A stretch of DNA of 64,000 nt from positions 552,914 to 616,913 of the forward strand of contig NKIR01000001.1 in the NCBI GenBank assembly GCA_002255985.1. Direction: 5' to 3'. Within the stretch, counting starts at the first letter, position 1, and every line of letters begins with the position of its first letter. The notes under the pieces were generated by a model. It had not been told where the DNA came from and made no database searches. It saw only the letters and a program-made list of their open reading frames with translations. Source of the DNA: Sphingomonadaceae bacterium PASS1. Lineage in GTDB: Bacteria; Pseudomonadota; Alphaproteobacteria; Sphingomonadales; Sphingomonadaceae. Shown in pieces: positions 32,101 to 41,238 of the stretch. Position numbers and translations under genes: made by a program.

Positions 32101-32352
32101 ATGTCAAAAGCAGTCTTCATTTTGGCCGCGTCGGCCCTGCTACTGTCAACTGCACCGCTGTCGGCGCAAGACAATGTGCGCCAAGCGTGCATGCCCGATA
32201 TCCGTAAATACTGCTCCGCAGAGTTGGCGACTTTTAGCCGCGACAATGTCCGCGCCTGCCTTATCAAAAATATCAAAAAGACGTCACCCGCCTGCCAAGA
32301 GGCAGCAAAAGCGCGGCGCGATGCCGAGCGCGCCAAGAAGAAGGATAGTTAG
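32101..32352 (+). CDS. small secreted Cys-rich-repeat protein
   Basis: The 83-residue protein starts at ATG 32101 behind AAGGAGAAGACAAGG. A signal peptide (about 1-22, ending SAQ) is followed by one unit resembling the Cys-rich Golgi/FGFR-type repeat: C-x3-DI-x3-C, then CLIKNIKKTSPAC. A highly charged tail (AKARRDAERAKKKDS) ends it. Four Cys residues would make two disulfides in the periplasm. Its role in the sulfatase locus is unknown. It is the first gene of the rightward operon. Confidence 0.7.
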   Translation: MSKAVFILAASALLLSTAPLSAQDNVRQACMPDIRKYCSAELATFSRDNVRACLIKNIKKTSPACQEAAKARRDAERAKKKDS

Positions 32353-32356
32353 AGCC

Positions 32357-32989
32357 ATGACAGCATGGATAATCTGGGGAACCGCGTTGCTCGCCTATGG
32401 ACTATTTCGGCTCTGGTATGACAATTGGTCGGGCCCACTGAAACCCGCCGAAATTGATGCGTTTCTTGCGCAAATGGCGGGGCGTTTCGAGGGCACTGGA
32501 AATAGCCAGCAGGTTATGCGCGCGTTCCTTGAAGCCGATGACGGCCGCGAGTTTGTCATGCTCAATCTGGTGAAAGCGCAGATGGAGCAGGTGGAAGACC
32601 CCAAAACCGGGCAAATGGTTCAAGGCTTTGATCTGCTTAAGCGCTATTCGCAACGCTTCATGCCGGCGCTGTTCCGCAATGGCGGCCATCCCGGCATGGT
32701 CGGACGCAAGGTTGGCGGATATATTGATGCTTGGAACACTGAGGCGGATCCCGACTGGACGATCTTTGGCCTCATGCGTTACCGCAGCCGCCGCGACATG
32801 ATAAAGCTGGTTAGGGACCCCGCTTTTATGGAGGGCCATCCCGATAAGCTGCGTGGTACGCTTGCGACATTTTCATTCCCGACACAGCGGGTCGTGTCGT
32901 TTTACGTCAGCCCGCGCGTCACCGTTGCGCTCATCTTGGCGCTTGCGGCGGCGCTTGCGCATCTGGCTGTCCTAACGGTCGCCGGATGA
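32357..32989 (+). CDS. membrane-anchored protein with a putative dimeric alpha/beta-barrel-like domain
   Basis: I place the start at ATG 32357, four bases after the previous stop. The 210-residue protein has a helix at the N-terminus (about 2-20) and another at the C-terminus (about 188-207), enclosing a soluble part with FVMLNLVKAQMEQ, IDAWNTEADPDWTIFGLMRYRSRRDMIKLVRDPAFMEGHP. That latter pattern resembles DUF1330/EthD-like dimeric alpha/beta-barrel proteins. It might bind or process a hydrophobic intermediate at the membrane. It overlaps the next gene by ATGA. Confidence 0.65.
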   Translation: MTAWIIWGTALLAYGLFRLWYDNWSGPLKPAEIDAFLAQMAGRFEGTGNSQQVMRAFLEADDGREFVMLNLVKAQMEQVEDPKTGQMVQGFDLLKRYSQRFMPALFRNGGHPGMVGRKVGGYIDAWNTEADPDWTIFGLMRYRSRRDMIKLVRDPAFMEGHPDKLRGTLATFSFPTQRVVSFYVSPRVTVALILALAAALAHLAVLTVAG

Positions 32990-33444
32990 ACGCTTTCCTT
33001 CCGCCCAGTACAAATATCCACTATCGTGGATCACGTTATTCTGCGTGGTTTTTGGCATTTTATGGCATTGGCTGGATCGTACCGGGGATGATCCACAGCT
33101 TCCTGCCTGATGGCGGTGCGGGCGTCATTGCAGGGCTTGACCTCAGCCACAATCCAACGATGATATTCGGCATGTTCGCCTGGGCGGGCGCGACCCAGAT
33201 TGCGCACGGCATCGTCACCCTCTTGGTCGCACTGCGCTATCGCGCGCTCGTGCCGCTGTTCCTTTTGGTGTCTCTGATCGAGCGCCTGTTGCTGAGCTGG
33301 TCGGGCTGGATAAAGCATGTGCCCGTCAGCGGCCATCACCCGCCTGAACATTATGCCAGCCTGATCTCGCTACCGATAACTCTGCTGTTTCTGTGGCTAT
33401 CCGTGCGGCGATCACATCAAACCCAACCGGAGAGCCCGGAATGA
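32986..33444 (+). CDS. small polytopic membrane protein
   Basis: The 152-residue protein has about four hydrophobic helices (WFLAFYGIGWIVPGMIH, MIFGMFAWAGATQIAHGIV, ALVPLFLLVSLIERLLL, ISLPITLLFLWLSV). I do not recognise the family. It overlaps its two neighbours by ATGA, so it belongs to the operon that ends with the second arylsulfatase. A transport-accessory or anchoring role is possible. Confidence 0.7.
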   Translation: MNAFLPPSTNIHYRGSRYSAWFLAFYGIGWIVPGMIHSFLPDGGAGVIAGLDLSHNPTMIFGMFAWAGATQIAHGIVTLLVALRYRALVPLFLLVSLIERLLLSWSGWIKHVPVSGHHPPEHYASLISLPITLLFLWLSVRRSHQTQPESPE

Positions 33445-35069
33445 AAAAATGGACATGGATCGGGGCATTGGCGCTGGTGATCGGCGCGGGCTATTTGGGT
33501 TTTCAGCAATATAAAATCTATATTCCCGGCATCATCAGCGAATGGCGCGAACCGATTGGCGAAAACCGTCCCGTTGCATGGGCGAAGGGTCCTGCGGTCG
33601 CTCCCGCTGGCCAACGTCCGCCCAACGTCATCCTGATTGTGGCAGACGATTTGGGCGTGAATGACATTTCGCTGTACGGTGGCGGGGTTGCTGGTGGCGC
33701 GGTACCGACCCCCAATATCGATTCCATTGCCAAACAGGGCGTCAGCTTTGCCAATGGCTATGCCGCAAACGCCACCTGTTCGCCTTCGCGCGCAGCGTTG
33801 ATGACTGGGCGTTATCCGACACGGTTCGGTTTTGAATTTACGTCTATTCCAGCGGCATTTGCCTCAAATCTGGCGCATAATGGAGGAAATTCACCCTATC
33901 CGACTATCTATCATGAAGAACTGAATCGGGACCTGCCGGCCTATGCCGATATGGGTGTGCCCAATGCAGAAATCATGTTGCCCGAGATACTGAAGGCCAA
34001 GGGGTATCACAATATCCACATCGGCAAATGGCATCTGGGTGAAGCCAAACCATTGTGGCCAACGTCGCAGGGGTTTGACGAAAGCCTTGGCATGCGGGCG
34101 GGCGGCGATTTGTTTATGGCCGAAGATGACCCGCAGGTCGTCAATGCAAAGCTGCCATGGGACCCGATCGACCGCTTCTTATGGGCGAACCTGCCCTATG
34201 CGGTCTATTGGGGAGACAGTGCGCGCTTTCGGCCCAAAGGCCACCTGACCGACTATTTCACCGACAATGCACTCGCCGCAATTGACGCGAACAAGAACCG
34301 GCCCTTCTTCATGTATCTCGCCTATAATGCGCCGCACACCCCGCTGCAGGCGCTGAAATCGGACTATGACGCGCTGCCGCAGATTAAGGACCATACCCAG
34401 CGCGTCTATGGCGCGATGATGCGTCAGCTTGACCGGCGGATTGGCGACGTGCTGCAAAAGCTGAAGGACACCGGGCTCGACAACAATACGCTTGTTATCT
34501 TTACCAGCGACAATGGCGGGGCTTGGTATACTGGTATCAAGGATCACAACACGCCCTATCGCGGCTATAAAGGTACCTTCTTCGAAGGCGGCATTCATGT
34601 GCCGATGATGATGCGCTGGCCGGGTAAGATCGCGCCGGGGACGGTTCGCAGTGATGTCGCGCAGCACCTTGATATGTTTGCAACCATTGCAGCGGCAACG
34701 GGTGCGCGCGTACCCAGCGATCGCAAAATGGACAGCTTCAATCTGTTTGGCACCGGGCCGAAACGCGAAGTGACCTTCTGGCGTTCGGGGCATTACCGCG
34801 TTGTGCGCGCAGGCGACTGGAAATTGCAAGTTTCCGAACGTCCCAACAAAGTGTGGCTATTCAACCTCGCAACCGATCCCACCGAGCGTGTCAATTTGGC
34901 GACCAAGGATCCAGCGCGCGTGGCGGAACTGCGCAAGTTGATTGAAGCGCAAAATGCCGGTTTGCCGAAGCCCCTTTGGCCCGGCCTACTTGAAGGCGCG
35001 ATCCGGATCGATGTTCCGTTGAATGCGGCATGGAAAAAAGATCAGGAATATGTCTATTGGGCCAACTGA
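33441..35069 (+). CDS. arylsulfatase with N-terminal signal anchor
   Basis: Second type I sulfatase (542 residues), starting at ATG 33441. One N-terminal hydrophobic helix (WIGALALVIGAGYLGF) exports it and may anchor it. PNVILIVADDLGVND (61-75) gives the metal-binding Asp residues; C113-S-P-S-R117 is the formylglycine site. GKWHLGEAKP and FTSDNGGAWYTG are further active-site motifs, and PWKLQVSERP-like C-terminal strands close the fold. Unlike the first sulfatase it has no C-terminal anchor. The lipoprotein FGE, 2 kb away and under the shared TetR site, is its probable maturase. Confidence 0.92.
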   Translation: MKKWTWIGALALVIGAGYLGFQQYKIYIPGIISEWREPIGENRPVAWAKGPAVAPAGQRPPNVILIVADDLGVNDISLYGGGVAGGAVPTPNIDSIAKQGVSFANGYAANATCSPSRAALMTGRYPTRFGFEFTSIPAAFASNLAHNGGNSPYPTIYHEELNRDLPAYADMGVPNAEIMLPEILKAKGYHNIHIGKWHLGEAKPLWPTSQGFDESLGMRAGGDLFMAEDDPQVVNAKLPWDPIDRFLWANLPYAVYWGDSARFRPKGHLTDYFTDNALAAIDANKNRPFFMYLAYNAPHTPLQALKSDYDALPQIKDHTQRVYGAMMRQLDRRIGDVLQKLKDTGLDNNTLVIFTSDNGGAWYTGIKDHNTPYRGYKGTFFEGGIHVPMMMRWPGKIAPGTVRSDVAQHLDMFATIAAATGARVPSDRKMDSFNLFGTGPKREVTFWRSGHYRVVRAGDWKLQVSERPNKVWLFNLATDPTERVNLATKDPARVAELRKLIEAQNAGLPKPLWPGLLEGAIRIDVPLNAAWKKDQEYVYWAN

Positions 35070-35186
35070 TTACGCGGTGGTGTTTACAGAAATTCAGCCT
35101 ATGCCGGCCGGTATCGCAAAAGTGTTTTGCAATTTTTTAATTTGTCTATCAGCCTATTTCTTGGACCAACCGCGGGAGAGAATTTT

Positions 35187-36122
35187 GTGACAGTTACGCA
35201 GCTCATCAACCAAAATTGGGTCGTGATATCTCTTGCTGCTTTTGGGCTGGGTATATTGTTTGAACTGGGTGCCATTCGCTTCCTCAAACGTGCGGGTAAC
35301 GTTCCGGCAAAAGACTCGTTGCTGTCCATATTTCTTGGGCTTGCAAGTGATCCTGTAAATGCCATCTTTGCCTTCATCACCACCGCCGCTTTATTTGCAA
35401 CGGCACCATTTGCCATTGGCGAAATACCCATCACTTGGGGGTCGTTCTTGCTGTGCTTCGTGCTCGATGATCTGCGATTTTACGTGCACCACCGCATATG
35501 CCACCGCGTCCGTTGGGGTTGGGCGATGCATGTGGTCCATCATTCATCCACCAATTTCAACATGCCCATTGCGCTCCGCCAAAGTTGGATGAAGCACTTT
35601 ACCGGAACGATGATGCTCAAAATTCCGCTGATTTTAATCGGCTTTGATCCGGTATTGGTTGTTTTTTGCGGGATCCTTAACGCAACTTACCAATTCTTCC
35701 TCCACACCGAAACGATCGACCGTTTGCCACGGTGGTTTGAATATATTTTCAATACGCCGAGCCACCACAGGGTGCACCATGGCCGCAATCCAGAATATCT
35801 GGATGCGAATTTCGCCGGTACGCTGATCATCTGGGATCGGATGTTTGGCACATTCGTCGAAGAAGACCGCGCCGTGCCGGTTGACTATGGCTTGGTCAAA
35901 AATCTTGAGACGTTTAATCCATTCACAATCTTAACGCATGAATATGTCGGTATAGTACAAGACGCATCGCAACGCGGACTGAGCCTGTGGCAGCGCTTTT
36001 GTTACATTTTTGCGCCGCCAGGCTGGAGCCATGATGGGTCACGGTTGACGTCCGAAGACATTAAACGGGAGGCTGGTTTGCTCCCTGAAACCACCACGCC
36101 AATAACGCTTACGAGAACATGA
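35187..36122 (+). CDS. fatty-acid hydroxylase/sterol desaturase family membrane protein
   Basis: I place the start at GTG 35187 behind GGGAGAG; TTG 35127 would add 20 residues. The 311-residue diiron membrane oxygenase has the family His clusters HHRICHR (H-x3-H type), HVVHHSS and HHRVHHGRN, plus an extra His in QFFLHTE. Four membrane segments surround them. Members hydroxylate or desaturate lipids, sterols or alkylglycerols. It follows the second arylsulfatase by 117 bases and may be co-regulated. Its substrate could be the lipid part of the compound the locus degrades, or an unrelated membrane lipid. Confidence 0.87.
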   Translation: MTVTQLINQNWVVISLAAFGLGILFELGAIRFLKRAGNVPAKDSLLSIFLGLASDPVNAIFAFITTAALFATAPFAIGEIPITWGSFLLCFVLDDLRFYVHHRICHRVRWGWAMHVVHHSSTNFNMPIALRQSWMKHFTGTMMLKIPLILIGFDPVLVVFCGILNATYQFFLHTETIDRLPRWFEYIFNTPSHHRVHHGRNPEYLDANFAGTLIIWDRMFGTFVEEDRAVPVDYGLVKNLETFNPFTILTHEYVGIVQDASQRGLSLWQRFCYIFAPPGWSHDGSRLTSEDIKREAGLLPETTTPITLTRT

Positions 36123-36697
36123 TGCCCGCCCATTATGCTTTATCCGACGCCGCCATTGTGTTGGTCACGATTTTTGCTGGCAATGCGCTTTGGCGAAATG
36201 GCCGACATTTACCGGCATTTGCAATGGCCTGCTTTGGCGTTGCAGCCTTCATCGGCGTGGTGCGTTTTGGGGCTGGTTTGCAGGATGCACTCGCCGCTTT
36301 GCATGCCGGTGCATCTCAATTGCTGGGCCTTGCGGGCGCCGTTGCGATATTGTCCAGTTATCTGTTCCGCCCCGCGGATAGACACATAATATCGATAATC
36401 GCCCTCATCCTGTGCGCCGCGACCGCGATCTTTTTGTTAGCGCAACCTTTACTCGGCCCTGTTTTCCTATTGGCGTTAGTGATCGTATTTCTTGCCTCAA
36501 TCGTGCGACCCGGCGCGTCGGGGCGGTCTTGGCTTGTGCCAGTCGGTTGCGCCGTGATGCTTGCAAATACGTTGTTCATTCGGCGTGCGGCGTGGCTTGA
36601 TGAGGCTGTGGCTTGGCACATATATCATGTGCTCATCGCCTTAGCTCTGGCTGCACTCGCCAAGGGTTTGATGTCGACGGAACGGGGCGCGCACTGA
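36119..36697 (+). CDS. polytopic membrane protein coupled to the hydroxylase
   Basis: A 192-residue, very hydrophobic protein with about six helices and a short C-terminal tail. Its ATG overlaps the hydroxylase stop. No catalytic motif is evident and I do not recognise the family, although hydroxylase genes are often paired with such small proteins. It closes the rightward gene set of the sulfatase locus. Confidence 0.7.
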   Translation: MMPAHYALSDAAIVLVTIFAGNALWRNGRHLPAFAMACFGVAAFIGVVRFGAGLQDALAALHAGASQLLGLAGAVAILSSYLFRPADRHIISIIALILCAATAIFLLAQPLLGPVFLLALVIVFLASIVRPGASGRSWLVPVGCAVMLANTLFIRRAAWLDEAVAWHIYHVLIALALAALAKGLMSTERGAH

Positions 36698-36728
36698 TCC
36701 AGCCTCGGTTTATGCGCGCCGCAATTGT

Positions 36729-38096
36729 CTATAATTGACGTTCGATCTCGAGCAGTTCCGCTTCGCTTGGCACCCAACCGCTCGCCATTATTCCGCCAGC
36801 ACTGAACAATGCGGCAGATATGCCGTGCACCCCTGCTTGCGTCCATGTTGCATTCAAAACCTCTGCCAAAGGATCATCGACAAAGCCATTGTCGCCGCGA
36901 ATATGGCATAGCCATCCGCTGATGGCGGTCAGGATAGCGGGGCATCGTTTTCCCTTCGCCTGTTGGCTGGCCAGCGTTGCCAACCAGCGCTGGGGGATTT
37001 TCTGGCTGCCATCCATCGCAATCTGAATGAGCCGATGGTTGAGCGCGGGGTTTTGAAACCGCGCGATCAATGCGTCGGCATATGCGTTGAGATCTTGTCC
37101 CGGCGCTCGCTCCAGACTGGTCGCCGCTTCGTCGCGCATCAATGTGTTTGCCAATGCCGCCAATTCAGGATCAGCGATGGCCTGATGCACAAATTCATGG
37201 CCTCGTTTTAAACCCAAATAGGCAAGCGCGGAATGCGCACCGTTTAGCAGGCGCAGCTTTGCCTCTTCATAGGCGTGGACATTCGATGTCATCAACGCGC
37301 CATGCTTTTCCCAAGCTGGCCGCGGCCCCGCAAAATTGTCTTCGATCACCCATTGGCTGAACGGTTCTGTCACCACCATGGCGTCATCGCGCAGGCCAGT
37401 AAGCGCTGCGATGCTTGTCCGATCAGCTTCGGTGGTTGCCGGAACGATGCGGTCGACCATCGTCGATGGGCACGCACATTTTTCCTCAAACCAGCTGACA
37501 AGCTCCGGCGCATGACGATGGAGATATTCGATCATCAGTCGGTTCAACTGCTCGCCATTTCCCGCAAGATTGTCACAGCTCATCAACGTCAGGCCGGGTG
37601 ATCCTGCTTCCCGTCGCCTCCGGAATGCTTCCGCCAGATAGGCATACACCGAACCTTTGTCCGCAACATCAAAGTCGATTGTGCCGTCCGGCGCGCGGCA
37701 ATAGCCTTTTTCGGTGATGGTGAAGCTGACGATATGCGTCGCCGGATTGGCCAAGGCAGCAATAAGCCGGTCGCGTTCCTCCGCAGCGACGATCACATCT
37801 GCAACCGAACCGATGACGCGGACATTGCTGCCGTCTGCCCTGTGTTCGACGAGCGCATAGAGGCCGTCTTGCGGGCGCATTTGGTCGCGCACATTGCCCG
37901 AACGCAGCGACACGCCCAAGATGCGCCAATCACCGATTTCTGCGGCCATTGTATCGTCGGTATAGGCTGCCTGATGCGCGCGATGAAACGCGCCGATACC
38001 GAAATGCACAATGCCAACGCCGCGCGCACTGCGGTCATATGCTGGCTGTGTAACCGTTACGGGCAAATGCGCGAGATTGGCGTCAGAAAGCCTCAT
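36729..38096 (-). CDS. uxuB: fructuronate reductase / mannitol dehydrogenase family
   Basis: Long-chain NAD-dependent reductase that interconverts D-fructuronate and D-mannonate (or tagaturonate and altronate). The 455-residue length fits. GVGIVHFGIGAFHRAHQAAY (26-45) is the nucleotide-binding N-terminus; MSCDNLAGNGEQ near 178 and VTEPFSQWVIEDNF near 250 are family motifs, and LRLLNGAHSALAYLGLKRGH near 291 carries the catalytic Lys/Asn/His region. It is the last gene of the GH43-uxaC-uxuB operon; overlap with uxaC is ATGA. I assign fructuronate reductase because of uxaC next to it. Confidence 0.87.
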   Translation of the reverse strand: MRLSDANLAHLPVTVTQPAYDRSARGVGIVHFGIGAFHRAHQAAYTDDTMAAEIGDWRILGVSLRSGNVRDQMRPQDGLYALVEHRADGSNVRVIGSVADVIVAAEERDRLIAALANPATHIVSFTITEKGYCRAPDGTIDFDVADKGSVYAYLAEAFRRRREAGSPGLTLMSCDNLAGNGEQLNRLMIEYLHRHAPELVSWFEEKCACPSTMVDRIVPATTEADRTSIAALTGLRDDAMVVTEPFSQWVIEDNFAGPRPAWEKHGALMTSNVHAYEEAKLRLLNGAHSALAYLGLKRGHEFVHQAIADPELAALANTLMRDEAATSLERAPGQDLNAYADALIARFQNPALNHRLIQIAMDGSQKIPQRWLATLASQQAKGKRCPAILTAISGWLCHIRGDNGFVDDPLAEVLNATWTQAGVHGISAALFSAGGIMASGWVPSEAELLEIERQL

Positions 38097-39493
38097 AACT
38101 TATACGCTGCTTTTGCCAGATTATAACTCAGGTCCACCGCAAGCTCGGCGGCTTCCCATTCTTCCATGCGGTGTTCGGCAACCAATTGCGCCAGAAAGCC
38201 GCAATCAATCCGGCGGGCGACATCGTGGCGCGCCGGTATCGACAAGAAGGCGCGGGTGTCATCATTGAAGCCGACTGTGTTATAGAAACCGGCGGTTTCC
38301 GTCATCTGGTTGCGGAAGCGACGCATCCCTTCTGGGCTGTCATGGAACCACCATGCTGGCCCAAGCTTCAGCGCTGGATAGTGCCCCGCCAACGGTGCCA
38401 GTTCGCGCGCGTACGCGGTCTCATCCAGCGTAAAGAGGATGATCGTCAGGTCGGCATTGTTGCCGTGCTTGGCCAGCAATGGGTGCAGTTCATGCACATA
38501 GCCAGTGGACGTCGGAATGTCTGCCCCCTTGTCGCGTCCGAATTGATGGAACAGCGACGGGTTGTGGTTGCGGAACGCGCCGGGATGGATTTGCATGACC
38601 AAGCCGTCGTCAACGCTCATGCCCGCCATTTCGGTCAGCATCTGCGCGCGGAACAATTCTGCGTCAGCGGCTGAGCATGATCCACCCACGACACGTGCGA
38701 ACAGCGCCTCTGCATCGGCATGAGACAAATCCGCCGAACGCGCGGTCGGGTGACCATGATCGGTGGACGTCGCCCCCATCGATGCAAAGAAGGCGCGGCG
38801 CTGGCGGTGCGCGGCCAAATAACCCGTCCAGCTAAAGCAATCCTCACCGGTCAATGTCGAAAGGGTGTTCAGATTATCGACAAAACCTTCGAATTCGGGG
38901 TCAACAACCGGATCAGGGCGATACGCCGTTATGACACGACCGGACCAGCAGCTGTCGCGTATCGCTTGATGGTGACGCAAATCGTCGAGTGGGTTCTCGG
39001 TTGTGGCGATAACCTCAATATTATAGCGTTCGAACAATGCCCGCGGCCGGAAGGCACTGGTTGCGAGCTTTGCGGTAATCTCGTCATAATAATGGCCTGA
39101 CGTGTCGGCGGACAGGAGAACATCCAAGCCAAAGCTTTCGGCAAAAACCCAATCAAGCCACATACGCGAGGGCGTTCCCCGAAACAGATGATAGCGTTCT
39201 GCGAACAGCCGCCAGCTTTCGCGTGGGTCAGCATCGGCATTGCGGATGCCGAGCGCCTCAAGCGGAACACCTTGCGAGTATAACATGCGCAGGACGTAAT
39301 GATCGGGATGCAGAAGCAGTTCGGTCGCATTGCCAAAAGATGCATCGGTCGCCCACCACTCAGGATCGGTGTGGCCATGTGGGCTGATGATCGGCAAGCC
39401 AGCGACTTCGGCATGTAGTCGGCGTGCCATATCCCGAACGGCAGAGTCCGTCGGGAAAAGCCGGTCAGGATGAAGTTTCAAGGGCGTAGTCAA
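38093..39493 (-). CDS. uxaC: uronate isomerase
   Basis: The 466-residue enzyme isomerises D-glucuronate to D-fructuronate and D-galacturonate to D-tagaturonate in the cytoplasm. PIISPHGHTDPEWWA (34-48) carries the metal-type His pair of the amidohydrolase superfamily. RMLYSQGVPLEALG, WLDWVFAESFGLDV and the C-terminal GFNDDTRAFLSIPARHDVARR are typical of glucuronate isomerases. It overlaps both neighbours by ATGA, so polysaccharide hydrolase, isomerase and reductase are made together. Confidence 0.93.
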   Translation of the reverse strand: MTTPLKLHPDRLFPTDSAVRDMARRLHAEVAGLPIISPHGHTDPEWWATDASFGNATELLLHPDHYVLRMLYSQGVPLEALGIRNADADPRESWRLFAERYHLFRGTPSRMWLDWVFAESFGLDVLLSADTSGHYYDEITAKLATSAFRPRALFERYNIEVIATTENPLDDLRHHQAIRDSCWSGRVITAYRPDPVVDPEFEGFVDNLNTLSTLTGEDCFSWTGYLAAHRQRRAFFASMGATSTDHGHPTARSADLSHADAEALFARVVGGSCSAADAELFRAQMLTEMAGMSVDDGLVMQIHPGAFRNHNPSLFHQFGRDKGADIPTSTGYVHELHPLLAKHGNNADLTIILFTLDETAYARELAPLAGHYPALKLGPAWWFHDSPEGMRRFRNQMTETAGFYNTVGFNDDTRAFLSIPARHDVARRIDCGFLAQLVAEHRMEEWEAAELAVDLSYNLAKAAYKL

Positions 39494-41121
39494 GGTAAAG
39501 CCTCATAGGTGAAATTGCGAAAGCGGACTTCGCCTTGTCCGGCGGCATAGAGCGCGGGGCGAAGTGAAAGGAAGTCGTATGCGACATTATGGTGGTAGCC
39601 CGATACTTCCATTTGGACGTCGAACTTGCGCCATGTCTTGCGGCCATCATCGCTGGTGTGAATGGTCAGGATGTTGCGGTCATTCGTCAGACGTATCGAC
39701 AGTTTTGACACAGCGCTGCCACCGGGGTCACGTTGGCCGGGAATGGCGCCACGCGGCCGTTGCAGGCCATAGCGATGCATGACAACGCCCTTACTGCCAA
39801 AACCCAATCCTGCATAAAGGCGGCGATTGTAGAACAGCAATATACCGCCTTCGGCTCCGGGATCGGTTTCAATATCCACAATGACACGGTACGCCTGATC
39901 CCCTGTCAGCGCGCATAAGGGCGAGCAATCTGACGGCGTCTTGCCCTTGGCCGCCATATGCAAGGTGCCGCCAACCCGCTTCAGCCTGTTGGCTTCTTCA
40001 TTGGCTGGATCATAAAACGCCCATTGCGTACCCATTTTGTCCGTCGAAAAGTCATCCGACAATGGTGCGCCATGTTGTTGAGGGCCAATGTCCCGAGGTT
40101 TCTTAATCGGGCGGGACAAATCCCCACCCAATGGACGCGGCCAGCCATCGGCATCCCATTTAACAGGCTCAAGCAGCGTCTGCCGACCCAAGGTCCAATA
40201 GCCATTTTCATAGCCATGATACATCATCCAATATTTGCCACCCGGGCCTTCGAACAATGTCGCATGGCCGCGCGACCACCATTTTTCACGCGCCGATAAA
40301 GTCCGTATTAACGGATTGCGCGGGCAATTTTCCCATGGACCAGCGAGCGATTTGCTGCGCGCCATAATGACCATATGGCCGCTCGGTGGGCCAGCGGTGC
40401 CACCAACCGCAGTCGTCATATACCAATAGTCACCGCGCTTCATGATCTTCGGACCTTCGGGCGCGAATGTTTCAACCACCCATTCTTCGGGATAACGCCA
40501 CGGGTCGTAGACATGCTCGACAGAACCGACGGTGGATAAGCCGTCGCCTGATAGCTGAACGCGGTCTCCACCGGACAGAAACAGCCAACGCGTGCCGTCA
40601 TCGTCTGCGACATGTGCGGGGTCGATATGCAGGGGCAAATTCAGGTCAACCGGATCGCTCCACGGGCCTTCAATCTTGTCCGCGGAGATGAGGTAGATGG
40701 ACTTCTTCTCGGGTGTGCGCGCCGGGATGTAGCAATAGAAACGGCCGTCATGTTTCACCAAATCGGGTGCCCATACCGAACCGATTGGCTTTGTCAGCGC
40801 TGCGGTGACTGGTCGCCAATTTACAAGGTCCTTACTGTGCCAGATGACAATGCCGGGATATGCGTCAAAGGTGGAGAAAGTGAGATAATAATCCTCACCG
40901 TCACAAACCAAAGACGGATCCGGATGGTCGCCTGCAAAAATCGGGTTCAGGAATTTGCCGTTACCCAAATCTGCACGGCGTTGCCCCTCAAATCCCTTTG
41001 CCCAACGCATCGCCGCATGTGGATCAAGGCTGGAGGTAGCGGCCGAACCTTGCGCGCGGGCCGCGTAAGGCAGCAGCGGCGCGGAACCCAAAAGTAAAAG
41101 GCTTGTCCGGCGGCTAATCAT
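39490..41121 (-). CDS. glycoside hydrolase family 43, exported, with C-terminal beta-sandwich
   Basis: I choose ATG 41121, preceded by AGGAATGAAG. The first 25 residues (ISRRTSLLLLGSAPLLPYAARA) form a Tat- or Sec-type signal. The five-bladed GH43 catalytic domain spans about 45-330 with the base motif NPIFAGDHPDPSL, the middle acid in SVWAPDLVKHDG, and VVETFAPEGPKIMKRGDYWYM supplying the general acid Glu. A concanavalin-like DUF1349-type domain (about 365-540) closes the protein. GH43 enzymes release arabinose, xylose or galactan units; with uxaC and uxuB the natural target is a uronic-acid-containing plant or algal polysaccharide. Confidence 0.87.
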   Translation of the reverse strand: MISRRTSLLLLGSAPLLPYAARAQGSAATSSLDPHAAMRWAKGFEGQRRADLGNGKFLNPIFAGDHPDPSLVCDGEDYYLTFSTFDAYPGIVIWHSKDLVNWRPVTAALTKPIGSVWAPDLVKHDGRFYCYIPARTPEKKSIYLISADKIEGPWSDPVDLNLPLHIDPAHVADDDGTRWLFLSGGDRVQLSGDGLSTVGSVEHVYDPWRYPEEWVVETFAPEGPKIMKRGDYWYMTTAVGGTAGPPSGHMVIMARSKSLAGPWENCPRNPLIRTLSAREKWWSRGHATLFEGPGGKYWMMYHGYENGYWTLGRQTLLEPVKWDADGWPRPLGGDLSRPIKKPRDIGPQQHGAPLSDDFSTDKMGTQWAFYDPANEEANRLKRVGGTLHMAAKGKTPSDCSPLCALTGDQAYRVIVDIETDPGAEGGILLFYNRRLYAGLGFGSKGVVMHRYGLQRPRGAIPGQRDPGGSAVSKLSIRLTNDRNILTIHTSDDGRKTWRKFDVQMEVSGYHHNVAYDFLSLRPALYAAGQGEVRFRNFTYEALP

Positions 41122-41238
41122 CGCTTCATTCCTTTTAGGGCTGCCTAAGGTAACCGGTGTCATTCGCACTTTGCTGTGAACACTTCTGCCTGTCAATGTA
41201 ACAACGTATGAAGATTTTGTTCTAAACCTTAGGCGGAT

